Origin: Flagellimonas meridianipacifica
Lineage (GTDB): Bacteria; Bacteroidota; Bacteroidia; Flavobacteriales; Flavobacteriaceae
Length of the DNA stretch: 64,000 nt
NCBI RefSeq assembly: GCF_003001695.1
Contig: NZ_PVYX01000001.1
Coordinates: 1,302,001-1,366,000, forward strand
Direction: 5' to 3'
Positions within the stretch are counted from its first letter, which is position 1, and every line of letters starts with the position of its first letter. The translations under genes and the position numbers were made by a program. Below are positions 43,857-51,618 of the stretch, piece by piece. The notes beneath the pieces were generated by a model. The model ran no database searches, was not told where the DNA came from, and worked only from the letters and a program-made list of their open reading frames with translations.

Positions 43857-45356
43857 CTATTTAATGGGAATCTTTACCATAAAGGAAGAACCTTTGTCCA
43901 ATTCACTTTCAAAAGCTACTGTTCCGCCAAGGTTGTTCATGTGCTGCTTTACAATATTCAACCCAATCCCTGTGCCTTGAGTGGTCAATACATTGCTTGC
44001 CCTAAAATACCTATCAAAAACAAAAGGTTGTTCTTCTTCGGGTATGCCCAGTCCTTGGTCTTTGACCTTTATCGTCAAGTGATTTTCGTCTTTTTCAACC
44101 AGAAGTTCAATATTTGTGTTTTCTGGTGAATATTTAATGGCATTGTGCAAAAGATTCGAAAGGGCTAAAACCATTATTTTCTCATCAAATGAAATGGAAA
44201 TTCCATCGATGTCCTTGGGATAAATTATGTGTTGACCTTCCTTTAAAAGGGTATTTGCATTGTAAACAACCTCATTGATCACCTTGCTCAAAGAAAAGTT
44301 GGTTGAATTATACTTTACCTTATCGGAATCCAAACGCTCTATGGACAGAAAATCAGTAAGGATATTGTCTAGATACCTAACTTTTGTTTTAATGGTTTCG
44401 ATATGCTTATCACGTTTGTCCTGTTGATCTCCCTCTGTATACTTTGATAAAAGGGATGTTGAGGTAAGTATACTTGTCAGGGGTGTTTTGAATTCATGGG
44501 ATACCAGGGACAAAAACTTGGTCTTTAACTCGTTTAGTTTTTTCTCAGCCTTTAATGCTTCGCTAAGTTGCATGGTACGCTGCTCAACCTTGTTTTCAAG
44601 AGTCTGTGTATAGTTTTTGCGTTCCGTGATATCCAAAACAATAGCAACGCAAACCCTTTTCTTGCCTATGGAAGATAACTGTAAGTGTGCCTCCACGGGA
44701 TAGGTAGAGCCATCTTTTCTTTGGTGGATAGTTTCGAACTCTATCTTTTCTTTGATGCCATTGAGCATAGGCCTAATCAAACGGGTCAAACTATCATGGG
44801 TGAGCTCGGGTTTTATATCCAGAATGGACTTCTCTTCCAACTCTTCAGCGGTATAGCCCAAGTTCAATCGAGCCCCATAATTCACATCAAAAAACCTAAA
44901 ACTTTCTACATCAAACACGAATATTTCGTTGCGTGATTCATTGAAAATCCGATACCAGTGATTTATTGCCTGCTCTGCCCTTTTTCGTTCGGTTATGTCC
45001 ACCACCAAGGCCATTATGTAATCCTTGCGAAGTAATTTAAAGGGATTCAAACCGATTTCGAGGGGAAATTTGGTACCATCTTTCCTAATCCCTTCAAGAT
45101 CTAGCCCAAGTCCCATACTTCGCTTTTTGCCTTTGGCCAGAAAATCCTTAAAATGCGACTCATGGGGTGTTCTGCTGTTTGGAGGCAATAAAATACTAAG
45201 GCACTCACCGTTTAAACCCTCCTCTGCATATCCGAACATTGCATTGGCAACAGAATTGCTGGCAACAATGGTTTGTTTGTCATTAACTATAAGAATACCT
45301 TCCGAAATGGCCTCAGATAGGATTTTGAAAATACTGTTTTGCTCGAAGAGTTTCAC
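43857..45356 (-). CDS. PAS-domain sensor histidine kinase
   Basis: 499 residues from a GTG at 45356, soluble (no membrane helix). PAS 1 (~10-115) contains RTPHESHFKDF and GIRKDGTKFPLEI, which align by eye with the heme-PAS of FixL around its proximal His, though the same residues occur in many non-heme PAS domains. PAS 2 lies at ~130-250. The HisKA phospho-acceptor is His ~287 (LVSHEFKTPLTSI). The HATPase domain has N (LLHNAIKYS), G1 (VKDQGLGIP) and G2 (GTGIGLNIVKQH) boxes. Cytosolic sensor partner of the adjacent response regulator; signal possibly O2/redox. Confidence 0.92.
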   Translation of the reverse strand: MKLFEQNSIFKILSEAISEGILIVNDKQTIVASNSVANAMFGYAEEGLNGECLSILLPPNSRTPHESHFKDFLAKGKKRSMGLGLDLEGIRKDGTKFPLEIGLNPFKLLRKDYIMALVVDITERKRAEQAINHWYRIFNESRNEIFVFDVESFRFFDVNYGARLNLGYTAEELEEKSILDIKPELTHDSLTRLIRPMLNGIKEKIEFETIHQRKDGSTYPVEAHLQLSSIGKKRVCVAIVLDITERKNYTQTLENKVEQRTMQLSEALKAEKKLNELKTKFLSLVSHEFKTPLTSILTSTSLLSKYTEGDQQDKRDKHIETIKTKVRYLDNILTDFLSIERLDSDKVKYNSTNFSLSKVINEVVYNANTLLKEGQHIIYPKDIDGISISFDEKIMVLALSNLLHNAIKYSPENTNIELLVEKDENHLTIKVKDQGLGIPEEEQPFVFDRYFRASNVLTTQGTGIGLNIVKQHMNNLGGTVAFESELDKGSSFMVKIPIK

Positions 45357-45379
45357 CTCTTAAAGGTAGTTTAAATTGC

Positions 45380-45422
45380 TGATCTTGGTCATTTAACAAT
45401 ACATTCAAAGGTGATACATTGT
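45380..45422 (+). promoter_or_regulatory. FNR-type box between the kinase and TerB-like genes
   Basis: Box TGATCTTGGTCA (45380-45391). Rightward, after 23 nt, TACATTGT (45415-45422) precedes the TerB-like gene. It is also 24 bp upstream of the kinase start, too close for class II activation of that gene but suited to autorepression. Confidence 0.6.
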
Positions 45423-45447
45423 ACATGCAATACTAAATATAACGGTC

Positions 45448-45855
45448 ATGATGGTTACCAACAAGAATATAGGAAAAACGTTTTATCAAAGTCTTGGAAA
45501 GCTGTTTTATGCTGTGGCAAAAGCGGACCACAGTGTCCACATAAAGGAGATAGACAGGCTTAAGGAAATGGTTAGAGAGCATTGGCTGGAGGTGGATGAA
45601 GTTGAGGATGAATACGGCACCGATGCGGCTTTTCAAATTGAGACTGTATTCGATTGGTTGCTGGAGAATGAAAAGGATGCGGTTGAGTGCTACGAAGATT
45701 TTGAAAGGTTTTACACGGACCATAAAGCTCGTTTTAATGATCAAATAAAATATTTGATCATGGCAACGGCTAGATCTATAGCCTCCGCATTTTCTGGAAG
45801 AAATAAGTCCGAATTGATTGCACTGGGGAGGTTGGAGCTACTCTTTAAAACCTGA
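45448..45855 (+). CDS. TerB-like (tellurite-resistance/DjlA-type) protein
   Basis: 135 residues, helical. FYQSLGKLFYAVAKADHSVH followed by IKEIDRLKEMV is the acidic helix start of TerB-fold proteins (A-x-A-D-G/H). KARFNDQIKYLIMATARSIA and NKSELIALGRLELLF form the C-terminal helices. No membrane segment. TerB proteins are thought to act near membranes in stress responses, with no defined enzymatic role. It converges with USP 7 (the stop codons abut) and carries an FNR-type box. Confidence 0.78.
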   Translation: MMVTNKNIGKTFYQSLGKLFYAVAKADHSVHIKEIDRLKEMVREHWLEVDEVEDEYGTDAAFQIETVFDWLLENEKDAVECYEDFERFYTDHKARFNDQIKYLIMATARSIASAFSGRNKSELIALGRLELLFKT

Positions 45856-46683
45856 CTAAATCTTAATGGTCATTAAGGGTAGTTTTACCGTGTTGGCCAT
45901 TTTTTCACCTATGCTCCCTTTAAAGAAATGGGCAATACCTTTTCGGCCATGCGTGGGGATCACTACCATATTTGCAGAAATGGATTCCGCAAAGTTGAAT
46001 ATGCCCTGCTCAACACTAAAATCATGATAGATGTTCACTTTGTGCGAGTTCCCGATTATCGATGTGAAATCAGCCACTTTTTCCGCAATTTGTCTGCTAT
46101 TCAAAAAATTCGAACCCTCCGTATTAATATAAACTAGTTGGAGTTCAGCATTAAAAAGATTGGAAAAATCAAGTGCCTTTTGAAAGGCGGCACGATTTTC
46201 AGCTTCAAGATCGCAAGCGAAGACCACATTTTCTACTTTAAAGTCATGATGAGGTTTTTTAATGACCAACACAGGCACTTCTGCAGAACGGACCACTTTT
46301 TCCGTATTGGACCCAACAAATAGCCTGCTGAATCCCCGAGAACCGTGAGAGCCCATTACAATCAAATCTATTTGCTGTTCTTGTGCTACTTTGTTTACTT
46401 CCTCAAAAACCTTGTAGTTTTGAATAACCGTTTTTACAGGAATCCCCATTAAATAAGACTTGTTGGTGTATTCATTTATTTTTTCCTTGGCCAAATTCAT
46501 ATAATATTTGGCCTCTTCCTGTTCATACAATTCAGATTTGGCCAATACGGATTCCGAAACACCCATCATGTGAAAAATGGTAATAGTTCCGTTAAGTTTC
46601 CTGGCTAATTGGGCGGCGACCTCCAAAGCATATTCCGAGCAATCGGAAAAATCTACAGGGACCAATAATTGCTTCATTTCCAT
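45856..46683 (-). CDS. Universal stress protein, tandem-domain (USP 7)
   Basis: 275 residues, more canonical than the others: the first domain LLVPVDFSDCSEYALEVAAQ has ATP loop MGSHGSRGFSRLFVGSNTEK, and the second domain (VVFACDLEAENRAAFQKALD) also keeps a loop, VIPTHGRKGIAHFFKGSIGE, so both halves may bind nucleotide. A single-gene unit reached by the leftward -7 element of the bidirectional box at 46808. Confidence 0.92.
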   Translation of the reverse strand: MEMKQLLVPVDFSDCSEYALEVAAQLARKLNGTITIFHMMGVSESVLAKSELYEQEEAKYYMNLAKEKINEYTNKSYLMGIPVKTVIQNYKVFEEVNKVAQEQQIDLIVMGSHGSRGFSRLFVGSNTEKVVRSAEVPVLVIKKPHHDFKVENVVFACDLEAENRAAFQKALDFSNLFNAELQLVYINTEGSNFLNSRQIAEKVADFTSIIGNSHKVNIYHDFSVEQGIFNFAESISANMVVIPTHGRKGIAHFFKGSIGEKMANTVKLPLMTIKI

Positions 46684-46776
46684 TTTTTTGGCGTTTTATC
46701 TAGGTTACTTAATAGAGACTCAACGCATTTTCGGTATGGGACATGTAGAGTTATTGAGTCTAAGAATACGTTGGAT

Positions 46777-46850
46777 TAAAAGTAATAGTGGATTATGGTA
46801 GATACTATGACCCACGTCATTTTGTATGAAGTGTACTACTAGCATATTTG
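46777..46850. promoter_or_regulatory. Bidirectional FNR-type box between USP 7 and the DUF2267 gene
   Basis: Box TGACCCACGTCA (46808-46819). Rightward after 23 nt lies CATATTTG (46843-46850; 7 of 8); leftward after 23 nt lies TACTTTTA (46777-46784; 7 of 8). One box could thus serve both genes. Confidence 0.65.
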
Positions 46851-46868
46851 TTCTTAAAATACTAGGTT

Positions 46869-47321
46869 ATGGCACTAAATTTCAATCAATATGCTTCGGA
46901 AGGTAACAAGTTCTTAAAGGAATATGCCAAACAGATGAATTTGGGAGATAATACGGATAAAGCAGGCAGAATATTGACTTCAGTTCTGTATGCTTTACGA
47001 GATATCATCCCAATTCAGGAGTCGTGTCAGTTTATGGCGCAATTGCCCATGTTCTTAAAAGGGGTTTATGTGCATGGCTGGAGTGTCGGAAAGAAAAAAC
47101 CAAAAATCAAGCGTATGCCTGAGTTCATCGATTTAGTGCGCAAACACGACGGGGCAGCGGCAATAAATGATTTTGAGTATAGCGAGGAGGTAGCGGAACA
47201 ATACATCAAAACAACCTTTATTTTTTTAAGAAAGTATGTATCTCTAGGTGAATTGGAGGATATACGGGATTCGCTGCCAAAAGATCTTAAGGATATGATC
47301 TACTCCAATATCATGTTTTAA
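46869..47321 (+). CDS. DUF2267-family protein
   Basis: 150 residues. FLKEYAKQMNLGDNTDKAGR, ILTSVLYALRDIIPIQESCQ, MAQLPMFLKGVYVHGW and the later YIKTTFIFLRKYVSLGELED and IRDSLPKDLKDMI give the two repeated helical halves of DUF2267, in which the DRLP/SLP-x-D-L motif recurs. No enzymatic residues known. It is often found with USPs and Hsp20 in other bacteria, and lies in an operon with the WG-repeat gene 17 bp downstream. Confidence 0.82.
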   Translation: MALNFNQYASEGNKFLKEYAKQMNLGDNTDKAGRILTSVLYALRDIIPIQESCQFMAQLPMFLKGVYVHGWSVGKKKPKIKRMPEFIDLVRKHDGAAAINDFEYSEEVAEQYIKTTFIFLRKYVSLGELEDIRDSLPKDLKDMIYSNIMF

Positions 47322-47337
47322 CAAAAAAATCAGAACA

Positions 47338-47964
47338 ATGGAAATGAAAATCAAATCAACCTTAGCTGCATTCTTTGTGTTATCGGGTCTTATGGCTCAG
47401 TTGCCTGAAACTTTTGATAAAGTAGCACCATTTAACGAAGGTATGGCAGCGGTACAAAAAGGAGACGAATGGGCCTTTATTAATGATTCGGGAGCCCTTG
47501 CCATAGATTTCCGTAAGGATGTTCATTGGAATATGCAAGCAAAAAAACATTCAAATGGGATACATGCAATCGAATACCCACATTTTTCTGATGGCCTGTG
47601 CATGGTAATGACCTATGTTGAGGATATTCCCCTATATGGCTTTATAAACCCCAAAGGCGAATTGGCAATTGAACATCAGTTTTTAAATGTGAATCCCTTT
47701 AAAGATGGGTATACCATTGGCATTGTTTATGAGAAAGTATTGAGAGGACAGAACGAGTTTAAATTGAATATTTATGAATACAAGTTTCACGAGGTCTTGA
47801 TGGATACTTCTGGTGATATTGTGAAATTTCTAAGAAGACGATATAATATTCAAATGAGAAAGGATAGGTACAAAGTGCCCATGATTAATTCTAAGCTGTT
47901 AAATAATCAGTTGATAGCTGTCAAAACCGATAATGAGTGGCAGATACAAAAGATAGATCTTTAG
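47338..47964 (+). CDS. Exported WG-repeat protein
   Basis: 208 residues, signal peptide ending GLMAQ. Two WG-repeat units: DKVAPFNEGMAAVQKGDEWAF followed by INDSGALAIDF, and YPHFSDGLCMV...YGFINPKGELAIEHQF. The C-terminal ~70 residues are basic. WG repeats form beta-structures of uncertain function. Second gene of the DUF2267 transcript. Confidence 0.8.
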   Translation: MEMKIKSTLAAFFVLSGLMAQLPETFDKVAPFNEGMAAVQKGDEWAFINDSGALAIDFRKDVHWNMQAKKHSNGIHAIEYPHFSDGLCMVMTYVEDIPLYGFINPKGELAIEHQFLNVNPFKDGYTIGIVYEKVLRGQNEFKLNIYEYKFHEVLMDTSGDIVKFLRRRYNIQMRKDRYKVPMINSKLLNNQLIAVKTDNEWQIQKIDL

Positions 47965-47995
47965 CTATCATTAAATCTTGACCCAAGTTTGATGC

Positions 47996-48619
47996 CTATT
48001 TGGCGGTTAATTTGTCAAGGAGCAGATACCAAACAACAAACGAAAGAAGTGTGAACTTTTGTATCATTGGTAATAGGTCTACCCAAAAATCAAGAAGGTA
48101 CAAGAGGTTGTTGGAAGTGAGTGCAATCAAAAACAATATACCTGCCCATAATTGTTCGTAGCACCTGTTTTTCGCAAGGTCCAAACACACAAAAAGAACG
48201 GAAAAAATACCTGACATTCCTGAGAAAAAAATGATACGATCATGATTTCCGAAGGGTAGCAATAGCATCAAAAAAATGGAAAACAGACCAAGTCCATGCC
48301 AGATTATCTGATACCATCCAAAATTTGGTCTTAACACCGTAATCAGTTTTCTCCACAAGAACAACAATCCGAAACATATGGACCATAAGGCCACAACAGC
48401 AAACGGTCTGGCTGTATTTCTATATAGGCCTGGAATGCTGGGTTCAATCAAATCACATAGATAACCATCCCAAATTGAAATTGTATTATTTGGGGAAAGT
48501 AAAGCCAATGAATGAACATGAATAAGTATGGAAATTAAATAGAAAACAATGAAAACGGCCAAGGCCATTTTGGGAATGGTCTTTCTTGAAATAGAATTAC
48601 GCCAAGAAAAAGTTTCCAT
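47996..48619 (-). CDS. Multi-pass membrane protein of unknown function
   Basis: 207 residues with about six hydrophobic segments (FIVFYLISILIHV; FAVVALWSICFGLLFLW; GLGLFSIFLMLLLPFG; IIFFSGMSGIFSVLFVCLDL; LWAGILFLIALTSNNLLYLL; FTLLSFVVWYLLL). It carries W-x-x-L pairs but no family motif I recognise. It lies downstream of the hairpin at 48676 and may receive readthrough from the promoter box at 48972. Confidence 0.7.
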   Translation of the reverse strand: METFSWRNSISRKTIPKMALAVFIVFYLISILIHVHSLALLSPNNTISIWDGYLCDLIEPSIPGLYRNTARPFAVVALWSICFGLLFLWRKLITVLRPNFGWYQIIWHGLGLFSIFLMLLLPFGNHDRIIFFSGMSGIFSVLFVCLDLAKNRCYEQLWAGILFLIALTSNNLLYLLDFWVDLLPMIQKFTLLSFVVWYLLLDKLTAK

Positions 48620-48670
48620 AGGTTCTCAGGATTCTGGAAGGAACGTCTTCGGATAACTGGGGTGGCTATA

Positions 48671-48701
48671 AAAAAGAACAGGAGGTTTGCACCTCCTGTT
48701 C
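48671..48701 (-). terminator. Perfect intrinsic terminator, leftward, of an unassigned transcript
   Basis: GAACAGGAGGT-TTGC-ACCTCCTGTTC (48676-48701), an 11-bp perfect stem. Leftward it is followed by TTTTT (48671-48675). It lies 52 bp before the membrane-protein start at 48619, so it may also act as an attenuator. Confidence 0.8.
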
Positions 48702-48940
48702 CGCTATGAAAAACCGATTTCATTTTTATACCATCACCCTGTTTTCAATACTCTGTTGCCAAAATACGTAAGACAAAGCATCAGTACTAGATGAGGTCAA
48801 TTTTCCACTAGGCCTTTGTTCCTTATCGGTTCAAAGACCAACCGGTATGCGGATAAGCTACAATGAACTCTTCCTCTTTACACTGCCGTAAAGGTCATTC
48901 CGGTCTTTATCAAAAATTCTCATGAACGTCATTAATGGTG
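48702..48940 (-). ncRNA. Candidate small RNA (or short-peptide/leader transcript) of the FNR-type regulon
   Basis: Between the promoter box at 48941-48983 and the terminator at 48671-48701 is ~240 bp with no recognised gene. A 24-codon reading frame MTFMRIFDKDRNDLYG... (48932-48858) starts just after the predicted transcript start. The unit could be a small RNA, a short peptide gene or an attenuated leader for the membrane protein downstream. Based on promoter plus terminator geometry only. Confidence 0.4.
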
Positions 48941-48983
48941 CTAAAATATAAAGAGTCCATAATACCTGAAATGACCTAGGTCA
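48941..48983 (-). promoter_or_regulatory. FNR-type box and promoter without a recognised gene
   Basis: Box TGACCTAGGTCA (48972-48983), the only perfectly palindromic copy; 23-nt spacer; -7 element TATTTTAG (48941-48948; 7 of 8). Confidence 0.65.
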
Positions 48984-49032
48984 GTTTAAGAAAGAAATAT
49001 TCAAAACCAATAATTCCTTTCAAACAATCCAA

Positions 49033-49404
49033 TTAAACCGTTTCTTTTTCTGCCTGTTGTTTCTTGGTAACGATTTTTTCTATCAGTTCAGGAACTTTTT
49101 CAAAGGCCGCTGCAAGTCCATGGGATTTTCCTGCTTCCAAAAAAGATATTTCGTTATCCTTGGTTACCAAAAACCCAATAGGCTCAATACCCATTCCCGC
49201 ACCCGCACCAAGACCCTCGCCTTTGCGTATTTTTCCATCAACGCCTTCGCCACCTCCAGAACCAAATCCCATACCCACTTTAATTACAGGTACGCATTTG
49301 AACTCGCCCAGTTGAAATTGCTCCCCAACTATGGTATCTGTGGTAGCTTCTGTTTTAATAAAATCCGTAATCTGTTTCAGTAATTCTTCAAATTGTAAAT
49401 CCAT
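49033..49404 (-). CDS. GerW/YtfJ-family protein
   Basis: 123 residues. The family signature is clear: LKQITDFIKTEATTDTIVGE, then PVIKVGMGFGSGGGEGVDG, a Gly-rich segment GEGLGAGAGMGIEPIGFLV and a C-terminal VPELIEKIVTKKQ. In Bacillus, YtfJ/GerW is needed for spore germination, but relatives exist in non-sporulating bacteria with unknown role. It overlaps the DUF2953-like gene by 17 bp. Confidence 0.87.
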   Translation of the reverse strand: MDLQFEELLKQITDFIKTEATTDTIVGEQFQLGEFKCVPVIKVGMGFGSGGGEGVDGKIRKGEGLGAGAGMGIEPIGFLVTKDNEISFLEAGKSHGLAAAFEKVPELIEKIVTKKQQAEKETV

Positions 49405-49918
49405 GACTTTTTGTTTTATAATTAATAAATGATTTCAACAAGTGAATTGGCCTATTTTCTATCTGCAAAATCAGACCATTGGTATCTCTAAAATTGATTT
49501 GACAGGGCAATCCGTAAAAACTGATCAAAGCGAAAACCGGATATAGTTTGGCATTGGTTATATAATCCCCTGTATCGATATAAAGCCTAAATCTTTTGAG
49601 CCTAAAAGTTCTTAGCAATGCCATTATTTGGCCCAAAGACCACCCTCTTTTCTTGTCCTTCTTCTTCTTAACTCCTTTTCTTGTTTTTTGAACTTGTTTC
49701 TTTCTTTTGTCAAAAGGGGAAAAGTAACGGGTGAAAAAGAACACCTTCAATCCAATTTTTAGTATTGAATCCTTATCCTCCTCCAACCACATTCTTGCCA
49801 AACCTTTAAAGGTTATTTGGTACTGATTGTTGAAGGTGTTTATTGTCAACTCCATGGGCAGGAATAAAAAACCTATCAATACCAGAATAAACAAAGACAA
49901 AAGAATAAGGAATATCAT
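49388..49918 (-). CDS. DUF2953-like membrane-anchored protein
   Basis: 176 residues from ATG 49918 (MIFLILLSLFILVLIGFLFL); a start at 49951 would lie upstream of the predicted transcript start. An N-terminal membrane helix is followed by a basic cytosolic segment (KKQVQKTRKGVKKKKDKKRG) and a domain with FRLKRFRLYIDTGDYITNAK and LYPVFALISF. This profile resembles DUF2953 (YtfI), the Bacillus partner gene of ytfJ, and the present adjacency and overlap support it. Function unknown. Confidence 0.65.
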   Translation of the reverse strand: MIFLILLSLFILVLIGFLFLPMELTINTFNNQYQITFKGLARMWLEEDKDSILKIGLKVFFFTRYFSPFDKRKKQVQKTRKGVKKKKDKKRGWSLGQIMALLRTFRLKRFRLYIDTGDYITNAKLYPVFALISFYGLPCQINFRDTNGLILQIENRPIHLLKSFINYKTKSHGFTI

Positions 49919-49930
49919 GTCTTTTAAAGG

Positions 49931-50004
49931 CAAAAGAAGTATAATAATCACCCCTGCACAATGACTGTAATCATTTTACACCTTGTGTTTGGAAAGTAGT
50001 TTTG
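49931..50004. promoter_or_regulatory. Bidirectional FNR-type box between the DUF2953-like and 50030 genes
   Basis: Box TGACTGTAATCA (49962-49973). Rightward after 23 nt lies TAGTTTTG (49997-50004), a perfect TAnnTTTG. Leftward after 23 nt lies TTCTTTTG (49931-49938; 7 of 8). Confidence 0.75.
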
Positions 50005-50029
50005 TCAAGGTCCATAAGTCATTTTTGTC

Positions 50030-50464
50030 ATGAAAAAAGCACGCTTGTTCGTATGGTTTATTGCGTTCGGTATTGGGATTCTTTCCGCTCAAAAAAACAC
50101 TTCCAAATTGCATCTGTTTGAAACAAAATTTGACATTAATACTGTTGAAACTGTAAATGGTGTGATACATACGGTTGAGACCATTTTGACTTCGGATAAG
50201 GACTATTGTTGTATACACCTTCAATTGGAAAACAATGAGGACAAAGTAAATATCCATGTGGGACCAGATTGGTATTTGGAGGAAAAGCGTTTTGAACTGA
50301 AAAGGGGAGATGTGCTACAGGTTACCGGTTCTAGAATCATCCATGAAAGAAAGGAGCTTATCATAGCCATGCAGATTGAAAAGAACGGAAGCATCCTTCC
50401 ACTTAGAGATGAAAGAGGATGTCCCTTGTGGCAGGAATGTCGCAAGGACTCCACACCCAACTAA
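50030..50464 (+). CDS. Exported small protein, possibly OB-fold
   Basis: 144 residues, signal peptide ending GILSAQ. The mature part is all-beta: GVIHTVETILTSDKDYCCIH, VNIHVGPDWYLEEKRFELKR, GDVLQVTGSRI, AMQIEKNGSILPLRDERGCP. The phrase H-x-GP-x-WYL...GD-x-x-x-VTGS and the LRDE-x-G-x-PLW ending occur in small bacterial OB-fold-like exported proteins; identification is by pattern only. First gene of a run leading to the ABC exporter 56 bp downstream. Confidence 0.62.
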   Translation: MKKARLFVWFIAFGIGILSAQKNTSKLHLFETKFDINTVETVNGVIHTVETILTSDKDYCCIHLQLENNEDKVNIHVGPDWYLEEKRFELKRGDVLQVTGSRIIHERKELIIAMQIEKNGSILPLRDERGCPLWQECRKDSTPN

Positions 50465-50520
50465 TGCTTGAATTGAAAAGTTGAATGGTTATAATCCAAA
50501 ACAGTAACAAAAGGACTTTT

Positions 50521-51618
50521 ATGAGAACCATCAGTAAATACTACCTAGTTTGTTTTATTTCATTTTTATCTGTTGTTGGCTGTACAAAAAAAGACCAAAA
50601 AACATATCCACAAAAAGTACCGCTAACGGAATCGGTCTATGCTTCGGCAACCATTCAACCAGATAGCCTTTACGAGGCTTATTCTTCTGTATCGGGGATT
50701 TTAGATTACAACTTAGTGGAAGAGGGCGAAACGGTGAGAAAAGACCAGGCTATTGTCCAAATAGGGAATTTGGAAACTGAGATGAACAAGCGCAACGTTC
50801 AGTTATCATTAAGATTGGCACGTGATAATTATGAAGGGGAAGCGGCTATTTTGAGGGAAATTCAAGACGAAATCAAAACAGCACTTCTACAGCTTAAAAA
50901 TGACTCCATAAATTACTTCAGGCAAAAAAATCTATGGGAGCAAAACATTGGTTCAAAGATTGAGTTTGACAATCGCCAATTGGCTTATGACCTTTCACAG
51001 AATACCCTAAGATTATTGAAAAGGAAATATGAGCGAACACAAAATGAATTGTCCACACAAGTGATGCAAGCTGAAAACGATGTTAAGGCCGCTCAGAAGA
51101 TATCAAAGGATTTTACCATAGCTAGTAAGATTGATGGTACCGTTTATGCCCTTTATAAAAATCCAGGTGAAATTGTGAGTACAAATGAGCCAGTAGCAGC
51201 GGTAGGTCATAGCAATAGATTTCTTATAGAGTTGCTTGTGGATGAAGTCGATATCGTGAAATTGGATATAGGCCAAAAAACATGGATTTTATTGGATGCA
51301 TATGGTAATCAGGTGTTTGAAGCGAAATTATCCAAGATTTATCCTAAGAAAGATGAAAGATCACAGACGTTCAAAGTAGAGGCCACGTTTTTAGTACCCC
51401 CTAAAAAACTCTACCCAGGTCTATCGGGTGAAGCAAATATTGTCATCGCGGAAAAGGACGAGACTTTGACCATAATGAAAGAATATCTAATAGATGGTTC
51501 CAGAGTACTAACTGATGAAGGAGAAATGCCGGTCAAAATTGGGATACAGAGTTTGGATAAGGTAGAGATACTGGATGGAATAGATGAGAATACGGTCATA
51601 CTAAAACCCAACCGATGA
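50521..51618 (+). CDS. HlyD-family periplasmic adaptor (membrane-fusion) lipoprotein
   Basis: 365 residues from ATG 50521; a frame start at 50485 would misplace the signal. Lipoprotein signal ends FLSVVGC. Barrel-sandwich halves (SVSGILDYNLVEEGETVRKD; ASKIDGTVYALYKNPGEIVS) flank a long coiled coil (~95-205); a beta-barrel part follows (LLVDEVDIVKLDIGQKTWI; YPGLSGEANIVIA). It joins the downstream FtsX-like permease and ATPase in a MacA/MacB-like or LolCDE-like exporter. The stop overlaps the permease start (ATGA). Confidence 0.88.
   Translation: MRTISKYYLVCFISFLSVVGCTKKDQKTYPQKVPLTESVYASATIQPDSLYEAYSSVSGILDYNLVEEGETVRKDQAIVQIGNLETEMNKRNVQLSLRLARDNYEGEAAILREIQDEIKTALLQLKNDSINYFRQKNLWEQNIGSKIEFDNRQLAYDLSQNTLRLLKRKYERTQNELSTQVMQAENDVKAAQKISKDFTIASKIDGTVYALYKNPGEIVSTNEPVAAVGHSNRFLIELLVDEVDIVKLDIGQKTWILLDAYGNQVFEAKLSKIYPKKDERSQTFKVEATFLVPPKKLYPGLSGEANIVIAEKDETLTIMKEYLIDGSRVLTDEGEMPVKIGIQSLDKVEILDGIDENTVILKPNR

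Noticed and set aside
48535..48723. 62-codon leftward frame across the 48676 hairpin
   Set aside because: It runs through the perfect terminator stem and into the start of the membrane-protein gene; more likely chance.
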